The notes under the pieces are model-generated. The model was not told the DNA's origin, made no database searches, and worked only from the letters and a program-made list of their open reading frames with translations. Position numbers and translations under genes: made by a program. Positions 7,318 to 15,426 of a stretch of DNA of 15,649 nt are shown piece after piece. Source of the stretch: an uncultured Alphaproteobacteria bacterium (GTDB lineage Bacteria > Pseudomonadota > Alphaproteobacteria > RF32 > CAG-239); the NCBI GenBank assembly GCA_900553115.1, contig USCF01000006.1:1-15649 (forward strand), given 5' to 3'. Positions within the stretch are counted from its first letter, which is position 1; the number at the start of each line of letters is the position of its first letter.

Positions 7318-10300
7318 ATGTTGAAACTCAGCGGACACGGAATTGGTTTATTAAATGCACAATATCGCAGTGTTTTGAAAAAATGTTTGCTGCTCAATGT
7401 GATGGCGGCCTCATTAGCCTATGCTTTGCCGGCAAACGCCGAAAACGCCCATGCCAACGCCAGCGGTGTTAATAACAATAGCGGGGTTGCTACTGCAATT
7501 ACTCACCTTAATGACAAAATGGGATTAGAGATTGGTAAACATAAAGATATTGGTTCGCTATATGTTGACAAGAGTTTTCAAAACAGTATCTATTCCGAAG
7601 GAAATAGGCAAGAAACTGGTGGTGATAATCAATATGGCCCGTGGATTATAAACTATCAAAATGTTTATATTGGTTATAAGTATGAGGATAGCAACAAAAA
7701 AGAAGTCACCAACACCATAGAAATTGCCAATCGTCACAATACAAATGGTGATATAGATTTTTCCGGCGGCGGCGTGGTTGTCAGCGGTAGTGAAAAAGGT
7801 ACAACCAACACTTTGTTACAAGTTCGCAACACTATTTTTACTAATAACTCAGTTAGTTCTTCTAAAACCGCAACAGAAAGTTTTGTAGCATCTGGCGGTG
7901 CTCTTACTACATATAGCACCAAGGATAATTTTATCAAAAACAGCACGTTTAATGCCAACTATGCGATGAGCGGCGCAACTGCCGAAGGTGGTGCGGTTTC
8001 CAATGTCAGCGCGGAAGTTGGAGAAAGTTCTAGTACTAAGGTTCCAACTGTTGGTAAATTAACATCTGAAAATAATGTTTATAAAAACAACTATGCCGGC
8101 AACAAAACTTCGGATACTAAAGAAAAATTGGCGCAATTTAATGGAGTTAATGCCGAAACAGCTCAAGGCGGTGCTATTTATAACAGCGGTGTTTTGACTT
8201 CAACGGCAGATACTTTTATAAATAACCAAGCCTTTGGTAAAAATGCCTATGGCGGAGCTATCCGCAATGCTATTGAAGAAGGTATATCTAAAGATGATAG
8301 CGGAAAAGTTTCACTCACCAACACTGCTGGAGTGGAGAATTTTGTTGGCAATTCGGCTAAAGGCACAGCCAAAGCTTATGGCGGCGCAATTTCTAACGCA
8401 GCAGATTTTTCGGCAACCAACAGCGTTTTCAAAAACAATAGCGTTGAAGCAAGCAAAGGAGCAGGCGGCGGAGCAGTTGCCAATGAGGGCGTATATGCGT
8501 CGATTAACGAAAATTATATTAATAATAGCGTTACCTCAGCAACCTTTGCCGATGGCGGCGCGGTTATGAATACGGCGGACGGTACTTTTACGGTCACCGG
8601 ATCGGCAATTTTTGAAAACAATAAAGCGCTGACTACTTCTAGCGAAGCTTTTGACGACACCGGAAAAGAAACAGCCGGTGCGCGAGGCGGTGCGGTTTAT
8701 AATGCCGGAACTTTTGACGCCCAAAACGCGGATTCGATTAGTTTTAAGAATAACATTGCGGAAGGCGTTAATGCTCACGGCGGCGCTTTTTACAACGATG
8801 AAACTGCCAGCGGTGACGATAAAGCCACAACACTAAACAATGTTGAATTTATCGGCAACAGTGTTATCGACAACACAACCTTGCCTAATCAAGCCGGAAA
8901 AGTTATCAGACCGTCCGGTGGTGCTGTTTATAACAATGGTAAAATCACTATCAGCAATGCGATATTTAAAAACAACACTGTAACCAGCTCTATTCACAGT
9001 AGTTTTGGCGGTGCGTTTGTTAACAATTCGTCAGACGGCAGTTTGAGTCAGATTATTGACAGTTCGTTTATAAATAATAAAGCGATAAGTAAATCAGAAG
9101 AAAATAGCGGCTCATCAGGCGGCGCAATCCATGTTCAGTCGTGGAATAAAGGCACAATTTCCCGTTTGGAGATTTTAGCGCAGAACAACGATATTTTGTT
9201 CCAAAACAATAGTGCCGAAGCTGTCAGCGGCAGATCCTTTGGCGGTGCTATCGCTACTGATAACCGCGGTCAGTTGGAAATTCATACTAATGGACATAAC
9301 ATAGTTTTTGACGCCAATAGCGCGGCTTACGGCGGGGCTATTTCCAATGCGACCAGCGGCAGCAATCAGTCGGAGGTAGGGACATCAAACACGTCGTATC
9401 TGCGGATTGCTGCTGAAAAAGGAAACATAGTTTTGCAAAACAATACAGCCAGTCAAGAAGGCGGGGCTTTGTTTAACTATAGTGAAACCTCGGGCATGAA
9501 TTTTTACGCTGAAGGTGGATATTCCGTTTTGTTGCAGGCTAACTCTGCTGTTAACGGCGGTGCTATTTCTAATACTGCCGACCCTAATAAGCCAACAGAT
9601 AAAGGCAATATTTTAGTGCAGTTAGGTGATAATGGTCTAGTTCAGTTTGTTAAAAATACTGCGTCCGACAATGGCGGCGCTCTATATAACCTTGGTAATT
9701 TTGATGTAAAGGTTGCAGGCACAACCAATATTTCTAATCTTAATTTTGAAGGAAACAGCGCCAAAATCGGCGGTGCGGTTTATAACAATGGTAATTTCAG
9801 CGGAGTTTTGCAAAAAGAAACTACCATGCTTTTTAACGGCAACACGGCGTCAAGCGGTTTGGGCGGCGCTATTTATAACACCAACAACGGTATTGTGAAT
9901 ATTAAGCTTGCGGATACGGCAAAGATTGTTTTGAACACCGCCAGCGATGACATTTACAACTTAGGTACTGTTACTATTACTGGCGATTCGGCTGCTCCTG
10001 CTGTTATTTCTCACACATACAACGGCGGCGCAACGACAGTTGCTGCCAATATGGGTAATACGCAGGTGATTGTTAACTCCACTTTGGGCGGCAGCGGTGT
10101 ATATAATGTTGCCAACACAAATTTGAACCTTGGTTCAACCGGTTATATTGACTATGAACCAACTCTGAATTTGAGTGACAACAGTATAAATTTGGTATCT
10201 AAATCTTATTTGAATTTAGATACCGGCGATACCTTGCTGAACAACAACTTTAACCTTGCCGAAAATTCGGTTATCAATTATAAAGCCACAAAAGACAAGC

Positions 10301-11631
10301 CGGATGTAACATTGGCTAATACAATGGTTAACTCAGGTTTGCTTAATTTAGGCGATGGAGTGGTTTCTGATGTGACTATCAGCACTTTGAAGAGTGAAAA
10401 CGGCACAATTCGTATAAATATAGACAATCCAAGCTATACGGCAGATAGAATTATAATCAGCGATAAAATCTATGGTACAACCAATGTTTTGGTTGAAAAC
10501 GGCAATAAGATGACTTTGGGACTTGATGACAAGATTTATTTTGCGCAAACCCAATCTGCACAATCTTTAGATGACTATAAGTTTGTTTCAAAAATAAATA
10601 ACGGGTTATATGAAATTGCCATAGACCATGATGCCGGAACCACCGTAAATGATTGGTATTTCTATCGCACAAAATATCTAAATCCGGAAGTTATTGCCTA
10701 TATTGATTTGCCTCGTTCGTCTATTGAACAAAGCCGCTCATTGCTCTTTAATATAGAGCGCTTGAGCAAAGGACGCTGCGATTGCTATCAAGATGGCTAC
10801 AACTACACCTGTCACTTTAAGGATTTGGGACAAAAAAATCGTTTGTGGGCAACACCTGTATACCGCTCTGGCACGTTTGACAAGCCGGTAGAAACCGATA
10901 TGAAAATGTATGGCGTTGATTTTGGTATTGACCACCAATTCAACATTCACAGCCAGTTTGGCGTGTTTGGTTCTTACCGCAGCGGTACTTATGAAAACAG
11001 CGGTAAAGGCGAGGGCGAAATTTTATCTCGTTATGGCAGCGAACTTGATATTACCAGCATTTTAGGCGGTGCGTACTATCGTCAATACTTTGGCAATCTC
11101 TTTATGAATGGCGCTGTTTATGGGGGTACGCAAAGTGCCGATGTTAAAGCTGATAATGATGTCAGTGCTTCAATTGATGGTATAAATATCGGTGCTCAAG
11201 CAGAAATCGGCTACGATATCCGCACCAGCAAACGTTCGGTTTTGACGCCGTCCATTAAGGCAACATACGACTATATCAAATTTGATGATGCCAAGGATTC
11301 TACCGGTAAAACAGTGGAATTTGACACTATTCATGACATAGAGCTTGAAGCCGGTATCAAATACGAGTATCAGTTTAACAATGAACATCAGCTGCCGACA
11401 ACCGGGTACATTAAGCCGTCCATTGTTCAGACTGTTGCTAACGGCGGCGCAGTTAAAGTAAACGATACAACGTTTGACAAGACACTTGAAAATGAAACTT
11501 TGGGTCGGATAGAAGTTGGCGCCGATGCGGAAATTATCGAAAACTTCTCGTTGGGAGCTTTTGGTAACTATACGTTTGGTTCGGCTTATAAGGCTTGGGG
11601 AGTGGGCGGAAACATTCGTTACACCTGGTAA
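7318..11631 (+). CDS. Large Pmp-repeat autotransporter (type V secretion), second of tandem pair
   Basis: A 1437-residue paralogue of the preceding protein. The signal peptide (1-41, ANA/E cleavage) carries LNAQYRSVLKKC at exactly the same residues, 12-23. The passenger has nineteen GGA[I/V/L/F]-type repeats (about residues 193-849) with FxNN-type motifs, predicting a longer beta-helix. After the repeats both proteins share a conserved segment (VINY...LANT...SGLLN), the linker LPRSSIEQSRS, and a barrel from about 1176 to 1437, 262 residues in both, ending YTW. Unlike its partner it has three cysteines just before the barrel (1154, 1156, 1165). ATG 7318 follows GAGGAG (7304-7309), 19 bases after the upstream stop, so the two are probably co-transcribed. 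The strong hairpin terminator at 11651 closes the unit. Probable role: surface adhesin or display protein; the ligand is unknown. Confidence 0.93.
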   Translation: MLKLSGHGIGLLNAQYRSVLKKCLLLNVMAASLAYALPANAENAHANASGVNNNSGVATAITHLNDKMGLEIGKHKDIGSLYVDKSFQNSIYSEGNRQETGGDNQYGPWIINYQNVYIGYKYEDSNKKEVTNTIEIANRHNTNGDIDFSGGGVVVSGSEKGTTNTLLQVRNTIFTNNSVSSSKTATESFVASGGALTTYSTKDNFIKNSTFNANYAMSGATAEGGAVSNVSAEVGESSSTKVPTVGKLTSENNVYKNNYAGNKTSDTKEKLAQFNGVNAETAQGGAIYNSGVLTSTADTFINNQAFGKNAYGGAIRNAIEEGISKDDSGKVSLTNTAGVENFVGNSAKGTAKAYGGAISNAADFSATNSVFKNNSVEASKGAGGGAVANEGVYASINENYINNSVTSATFADGGAVMNTADGTFTVTGSAIFENNKALTTSSEAFDDTGKETAGARGGAVYNAGTFDAQNADSISFKNNIAEGVNAHGGAFYNDETASGDDKATTLNNVEFIGNSVIDNTTLPNQAGKVIRPSGGAVYNNGKITISNAIFKNNTVTSSIHSSFGGAFVNNSSDGSLSQIIDSSFINNKAISKSEENSGSSGGAIHVQSWNKGTISRLEILAQNNDILFQNNSAEAVSGRSFGGAIATDNRGQLEIHTNGHNIVFDANSAAYGGAISNATSGSNQSEVGTSNTSYLRIAAEKGNIVLQNNTASQEGGALFNYSETSGMNFYAEGGYSVLLQANSAVNGGAISNTADPNKPTDKGNILVQLGDNGLVQFVKNTASDNGGALYNLGNFDVKVAGTTNISNLNFEGNSAKIGGAVYNNGNFSGVLQKETTMLFNGNTASSGLGGAIYNTNNGIVNIKLADTAKIVLNTASDDIYNLGTVTITGDSAAPAVISHTYNGGATTVAANMGNTQVIVNSTLGGSGVYNVANTNLNLGSTGYIDYEPTLNLSDNSINLVSKSYLNLDTGDTLLNNNFNLAENSVINYKATKDKPDVTLANTMVNSGLLNLGDGVVSDVTISTLKSENGTIRINIDNPSYTADRIIISDKIYGTTNVLVENGNKMTLGLDDKIYFAQTQSAQSLDDYKFVSKINNGLYEIAIDHDAGTTVNDWYFYRTKYLNPEVIAYIDLPRSSIEQSRSLLFNIERLSKGRCDCYQDGYNYTCHFKDLGQKNRLWATPVYRSGTFDKPVETDMKMYGVDFGIDHQFNIHSQFGVFGSYRSGTYENSGKGEGEILSRYGSELDITSILGGAYYRQYFGNLFMNGAVYGGTQSADVKADNDVSASIDGINIGAQAEIGYDIRTSKRSVLTPSIKATYDYIKFDDAKDSTGKTVEFDTIHDIELEAGIKYEYQFNNEHQLPTTGYIKPSIVQTVANGGAVKVNDTTFDKTLENETLGRIEVGADAEIIENFSLGAFGNYTFGSAYKAWGVGGNIRYTW
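7894..9876 (+). repeat. Nineteen GGA-type passenger repeats in the second autotransporter
   Basis: Nineteen GGA-type motifs (GGAIYN, GGAVYN, GGAISN, GGAFYN and variants) occur between residues 193 and about 853, with spacing from about 23 to 50 residues. An earlier degenerate copy (GGGVVV) and a later one (GGATTV) flank them. The block is about seven repeats longer than in the neighbouring paralogue, which fits growth or loss of repeat units after duplication. Confidence 0.85.
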
Positions 11632-11650
11632 GTTGATTTTGAAAACAGTG

Positions 11651-11681
11651 AAAGACCGGAGATATTTTCCGGTCTTTTGTG
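11651..11681 (+). terminator. Strong Rho-independent terminator after the autotransporter pair
   Basis: A perfect 10-bp stem, AAAGACCGGA (11651-11660) with TCCGGTCTTT (11668-11677), encloses a 7-base loop; the T-run at its 3' side ends in TTTTGTG. It begins 20 bases after the stop of the second autotransporter and lies between convergent genes. On the opposite strand the stem ends in only TTT, so stopping the M48 transcript from the other side would be weaker. Confidence 0.9.
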
Positions 11682-11706
11682 TAAATGAGACTAAGTTTCA
11701 TTAATA

Positions 11707-13071
11707 CTAAAATGTACGGCGTTCTTTTAGGTCTGCTTTAATCCGTTCATCTAAATCTTCAAGTTTTAATAAAATAGATTTTGCCGGATTGGCATTTTTA
11801 GCGCGTTTCACTTGCTTTTGCGCCCCCTCTAAATTGCCGATGGCATAGTTAAATTCGGCAGCTGCATAGTATGAAGCGGATTTTTCGCCGCAAATGTCAT
11901 AGGCGCGCGCCAGCAGCTGCCAGCCGGTTGGCGACGGTACGCTGATAAGAGATTGCTGCAATAAATCGGCAGCCTTTCGCGCTTGTGGCTTTGATGGCGA
12001 ATTTTCTAAAATCGCATGGGCTAGGCTAATTTTCAGCAGTGGAGAATTAGGCAACAACTCGAGTGCTTTTTTATAAGTTGTAACGCTCTTTGCCACTTGA
12101 CCGCTTTCAAATAAAAATTGTCCCTTAAGTTCATAAAAATACGGATTATTCGGCTGTAAGTCGATTAATTTATTCATTTCGGACAACGCTTCGGCGACAT
12201 TGCCTAATCTAAAATCCAAAACCGCGTGAGCATAACGCGCCGGTGCGTCGTTTTGGGTTGCTGGATATAAACGTTTTACTTTAGCTGTATCCAGCATAAA
12301 AGCGGCAAGCTTGGCTTTTATCATAGCCAGATTGGCGTCTAGTGGATTCGCTGCGCTGAAATTATTGCTTTTTGCCGCTTCGTTAAAGTGGCTGATGCGT
12401 TCGGTGGTCATCGGGTGAGTGCGAAAGTAGTCGCTTTCTTCAATACCGCTCAGGGCGTTTTGCTGTTTTATTTTGCGCATAAAACGCTTTAGTCCTGCTG
12501 TTGATTGCTTGGTTTTATTTAATAGTTTTACGGCGCTTTCATCGGCGCTGCGTTCTTCTTCTACCTGATAGTTTAGCATACTGTTCAAAGCTGAGCTTTG
12601 TGAGCCTAAAATAACGGCCATGGCTGCGTCGCCTCGTCCGGTGGAAACGGCAGCAGCTCCAGCCGCCAGCATAGAACCAAGCATTACATATTGCATTTTT
12701 TCCAGCTTTAATTTCTGCCGTACGATATGACCGCCTAAAATATGTCCGGTTTCGTGCGCCAAAATTCCGGCCAGTTCGTTTGTGTCATCAATATTCAATA
12801 AAGTTCCGGTGTTAACAAACAGATAGTTGCCGTCGCTGACAAAGGCGTTTAAGGAATTATCGCTGACAATTAATATGTTGTTGGCGTTAAAACTGACGCC
12901 GGCGGCTTTGAAAAGCGGCTGCACGACTTTTGCTAAATAGTTTTCGGTTTCGGTATCAGATATTAGAGTCAGACCTTGACTTAGCGCCGTCTTAAAAGGA
13001 TAGGCGGCGCATAAGCTCAATAAACATAGAAAATAAATTTTTCGGATTAACCGATAAGTTTTTTCCACCAT
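11707..13071 (-). CDS. BepA-like periplasmic M48 metalloprotease with C-terminal TPRs
   Basis: A 454-residue exported zinc protease. Residues 1 to ~31 are a signal peptide. The M48 domain carries HETGH at 106-110 (two His ligands and the catalytic Glu107), the third ligand in EERSAD (Glu173) and the conserved RTHPMTTERI (217-226). About 272-430 are TPR-type helical pairs (for example VAEALSEMNKLIDLQPNNPYFYELKGQ). This domain order and length match BepA/YfgC, which degrades or promotes assembly of outer-membrane proteins at the BAM complex. ATG 13071 has GGAG about nine bases upstream inside the end of rne, and the reading frames overlap by 25 bases, so translation is probably coupled to rne. 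The rne-M48 order fits alphaproteobacteria. A quality-control role for the adjacent autotransporters is possible but only inferred. Confidence 0.93.
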   Translation of the reverse strand: MVEKTYRLIRKIYFLCLLSLCAAYPFKTALSQGLTLISDTETENYLAKVVQPLFKAAGVSFNANNILIVSDNSLNAFVSDGNYLFVNTGTLLNIDDTNELAGILAHETGHILGGHIVRQKLKLEKMQYVMLGSMLAAGAAAVSTGRGDAAMAVILGSQSSALNSMLNYQVEEERSADESAVKLLNKTKQSTAGLKRFMRKIKQQNALSGIEESDYFRTHPMTTERISHFNEAAKSNNFSAANPLDANLAMIKAKLAAFMLDTAKVKRLYPATQNDAPARYAHAVLDFRLGNVAEALSEMNKLIDLQPNNPYFYELKGQFLFESGQVAKSVTTYKKALELLPNSPLLKISLAHAILENSPSKPQARKAADLLQQSLISVPSPTGWQLLARAYDICGEKSASYYAAAEFNYAIGNLEGAQKQVKRAKNANPAKSILLKLEDLDERIKADLKERRTF

Positions 13072-15332
13072 GATTTTTTCTCCGGTTTAGGTCCTTCAAC
13101 CGGTTGCTGAACAGGTTTTTCTTCACGTTCCAACGGTCTTCTGTCACGGCGAAAGCGGCGACTGCGTCCGCCTTTGCGTGAGCGGCGATTGTCTGTGCTG
13201 TTATCCTCGGTCGCTGTTTCTTCGCTGCTATCAGCCTCTTCGTCATCGATTTCGATGTTATCTGCTTCATAGCAAGTGGCAGCGGCTTCTTTGCAAACAA
13301 CCGGATTCGGTAATTTTTCACGCTCAATCTTGAAGTCAGAAGCGTCTTTTAACGAATTATCACCGGCGATAACAATACAGATTTGATATTGTTCTTCCAA
13401 AGCCGAAAGCTGTTTGCGTTTTTGATTCAGCAAATAGGCGGCAATATCAGTCGGAACAGTGGCGGTAATTTTCATATTTTGACCGCGTACAGCTTCGCCT
13501 TCTATAGCTCGTAAAATCAACGTTGTTCCGGATTCGATAGTGCGTACAACCCCATGACCATGGCAATATGGACAAGTTTCATAGTTGCTTTCCATAAATG
13601 ACGAGTGCATGCGTTGACGCGAAATCTCTAATAACCCAAAAATGCTCATCTTGGCAATTTGAATACGTGCGCGGTCGTCCTTCATTGCCTCTTTCATGCG
13701 CTTTTCAACAGCCACATTGTTTTGCGGTTCATACATATCAATAAAATCGACCACAACCAAACCGGCTAAGTCGCGCATTTTTAACTGTTTAGCTATTTCA
13801 TCGGCTGCTTCAAGATTTGTCTTGAGCGCGGTTTCTTCAATATCTTTTTCTTTTGTTGCGCGTCCGGAGTTTACATCAATAGAAACCAAAGCTTCGGTTG
13901 GGTTGATTACCAAGTAACCGCCGGATTCCAGCTGAACAATCGGATTATGTAGTTTATCCAATTGAGCTTCAATTTGAAAACGTTGGAACACCGGAGCTTC
14001 ACCTTGACGGCGGCATTTTATATGTTTCAAATTATGCGGCGATAAAATTTTAACAAAGTTACGCGCTGTCTGATAAGCGGCGTCACCGTCGATAATAACT
14101 TCAGCAATATCTTTTGTATACATATCGCGCAAAGCACGTTTAATCAAATTACCTTCTTCATAAATGATTGCCGGCGGCTGATTGCGCAAGGCGCTGTAGC
14201 GAATAGCGTTCCAAGTGCGGATAAGATAATTGTAGTCGCGCACTATATCGGCTTTGGTTTTGTCTTCGCCAGCGGTGCGTACAATCAGCGACATTTCCGG
14301 ATTAAGCGGTAGTTCTTTGATTATGCCTTTTAAGCGTTTACGGTCATTAGCGTTAGTGATTTTGCGTGAAACGCCGCCGCTTTTAATGCGGTTAGGCATC
14401 AAAACGCAATAGCGTCCGGCCAAAGAAATATAGGTTGTGCAAGCAGCGCCTTTGTTGCCGCGTTCTTCTTTGACAACCTGAATCAAAAGGGTTTGTCCTT
14501 CTTTTATCACATCTTGAATTGTGCTGCGGTGAAAAAGCTTGCGAGCTCTCAAAAGCTTGCGCTGCAAATCAAAATTGTATTCTGTCGATTCGCCGTCGGT
14601 ATCTTCGTCATCATCATCGTCTACGCAATCTTCTTCAATGGATTCGTCATCAGTGCCGGTAGCGTCGGCCATGGTTTTAGGCGCTTCAGCTTTTTTACGC
14701 GGACGGCGTGTATAGCGGCGACGTTTTTTAGGTGCTTCTTCAGATTTAGATTCGTCTGCAGTATTTTCATTGTTTTCTTCAGAATTTTCGGCAACTGCCG
14801 TCTCTTCATCTGTGGTTTGTGTTTCAGTGTTCTCTGTTGTTGTTTCTGAAACAGATTCGTTGTTTCCCTGCAAATAATCGTCATTTTCCGGAATAACGTT
14901 TTGCGCAGGTTCTAGCTGAGATTCTTCAATTTCTTGCGCTTGTTCTGCTTCTAAACGGCGCTGAGCTTCCTGAGCCTCTTTTTCTGCTTTATAACGCGCT
15001 TTTTCGGCTTCACGCTCTTTTAAATATTGAATTTTATTATTGATGATTTCGTCAACTTCGGCATTGACTTCGTTCAATACTTCATCTGAAACATTGTAGT
15101 AGTCCGGATGAATTTCATTAAAAGCCAAAAAACCGTGTTTGTTGCCGCCGTAATCAATAAAAGCAGCCTGCAAAGATGGCTCAATACGGATTACTTTAGC
15201 TGTGTAAATATTTCCTTTGATTTGTTTGCGTGAAGATGATTCAAATTCTACATCTTCAACTTTGTTGCCATCAACAATCACAACGCGGGTTTCTTCCGGC
15301 TGAGTGTCGTCGATTAACATTCTTTTAGTCAT
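13047..15332 (-). CDS. rne: Ribonuclease E
   Basis: A 761-residue essential endoribonuclease for mRNA decay and rRNA/tRNA processing. The N-terminus MTKRMLIDDTQPEETRV is the family's usual start, so I chose ATG 15332 over the in-frame ATG at 15350. The S1 domain begins at about residues 35-74 and resumes at about 272-311. Between them sits a ~190-residue charged insertion with coiled-coil-like Glu/Lys/Ala sequence, a basic patch KKRRRYTRRPRKK (202-214) and an acidic run (228-246). Catalytic metal residues are Asp486/Asn488 (SIDVNSG) and the VDFIDM aspartates (529, 532). The Zn-link is CPYC (587-590). The tail is only ~80 residues, Arg-rich (715-736), and ends with SWWKKLIG, similar to the C-terminal GWW PNPase-binding motif described for Caulobacter RNase E. 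The long E. coli-type degradosome scaffold is absent. Confidence 0.97.
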   Translation of the reverse strand: MTKRMLIDDTQPEETRVVIVDGNKVEDVEFESSSRKQIKGNIYTAKVIRIEPSLQAAFIDYGGNKHGFLAFNEIHPDYYNVSDEVLNEVNAEVDEIINNKIQYLKEREAEKARYKAEKEAQEAQRRLEAEQAQEIEESQLEPAQNVIPENDDYLQGNNESVSETTTENTETQTTDEETAVAENSEENNENTADESKSEEAPKKRRRYTRRPRKKAEAPKTMADATGTDDESIEEDCVDDDDDEDTDGESTEYNFDLQRKLLRARKLFHRSTIQDVIKEGQTLLIQVVKEERGNKGAACTTYISLAGRYCVLMPNRIKSGGVSRKITNANDRKRLKGIIKELPLNPEMSLIVRTAGEDKTKADIVRDYNYLIRTWNAIRYSALRNQPPAIIYEEGNLIKRALRDMYTKDIAEVIIDGDAAYQTARNFVKILSPHNLKHIKCRRQGEAPVFQRFQIEAQLDKLHNPIVQLESGGYLVINPTEALVSIDVNSGRATKEKDIEETALKTNLEAADEIAKQLKMRDLAGLVVVDFIDMYEPQNNVAVEKRMKEAMKDDRARIQIAKMSIFGLLEISRQRMHSSFMESNYETCPYCHGHGVVRTIESGTTLILRAIEGEAVRGQNMKITATVPTDIAAYLLNQKRKQLSALEEQYQICIVIAGDNSLKDASDFKIEREKLPNPVVCKEAAATCYEADNIEIDDEEADSSEETATEDNSTDNRRSRKGGRSRRFRRDRRPLEREEKPVQQPVEGPKPEKKSWWKKLIG

Positions 15333-15426
15333 TATATAACCCCATAACATGGCTCAAAATAAGAGCCGTTAATCCAACGGGTGTGATAATAAATTGCAAA
15401 ATTCGCCTGAGGCGTAAAATTAACAC
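15325..15426 (-). other. Doubtful small open frame overlapping the rne start
   Basis: A minus-strand frame, open for about 50 codons, ends with a TAA at 15327-15325 that overlaps the rne start (ATGACTAA). From a GTG at 15426 it would encode 33 residues with a hydrophobic stretch (QFIITPVGLTALILSH). No ATG or convincing ribosome site exists. It could be a coupled leader peptide, the relic of an upstream gene, or chance. It conflicts with the hairpin interpretation of the same bases. Confidence 0.15.

Noticed and set aside
7116..7397. Antisense open frame across the junction of the two autotransporter genes
   Set aside because: It is a shadow of conserved coding sequence on the other strand, with no recognisable protein features or ribosome site.
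4509..9876. CRISPR-like or satellite repeat array
   Set aside because: The recurring GGCGG motifs are in frame, encode GGA[I/V/L] passenger repeats and have irregular spacing and divergent codons.
14621..14884. Alternative-frame ORF inside the rne insertion
   Set aside because: Low-complexity charged codons produce long shadow frames; the rne frame is clearly the real one.
15333..15350. Upstream ATG at 15350 for rne
   Set aside because: The family N-terminus is MxKRMLID; the six extra residues are not family-like and the hairpin GGCTC/GAGCC abuts this ATG.
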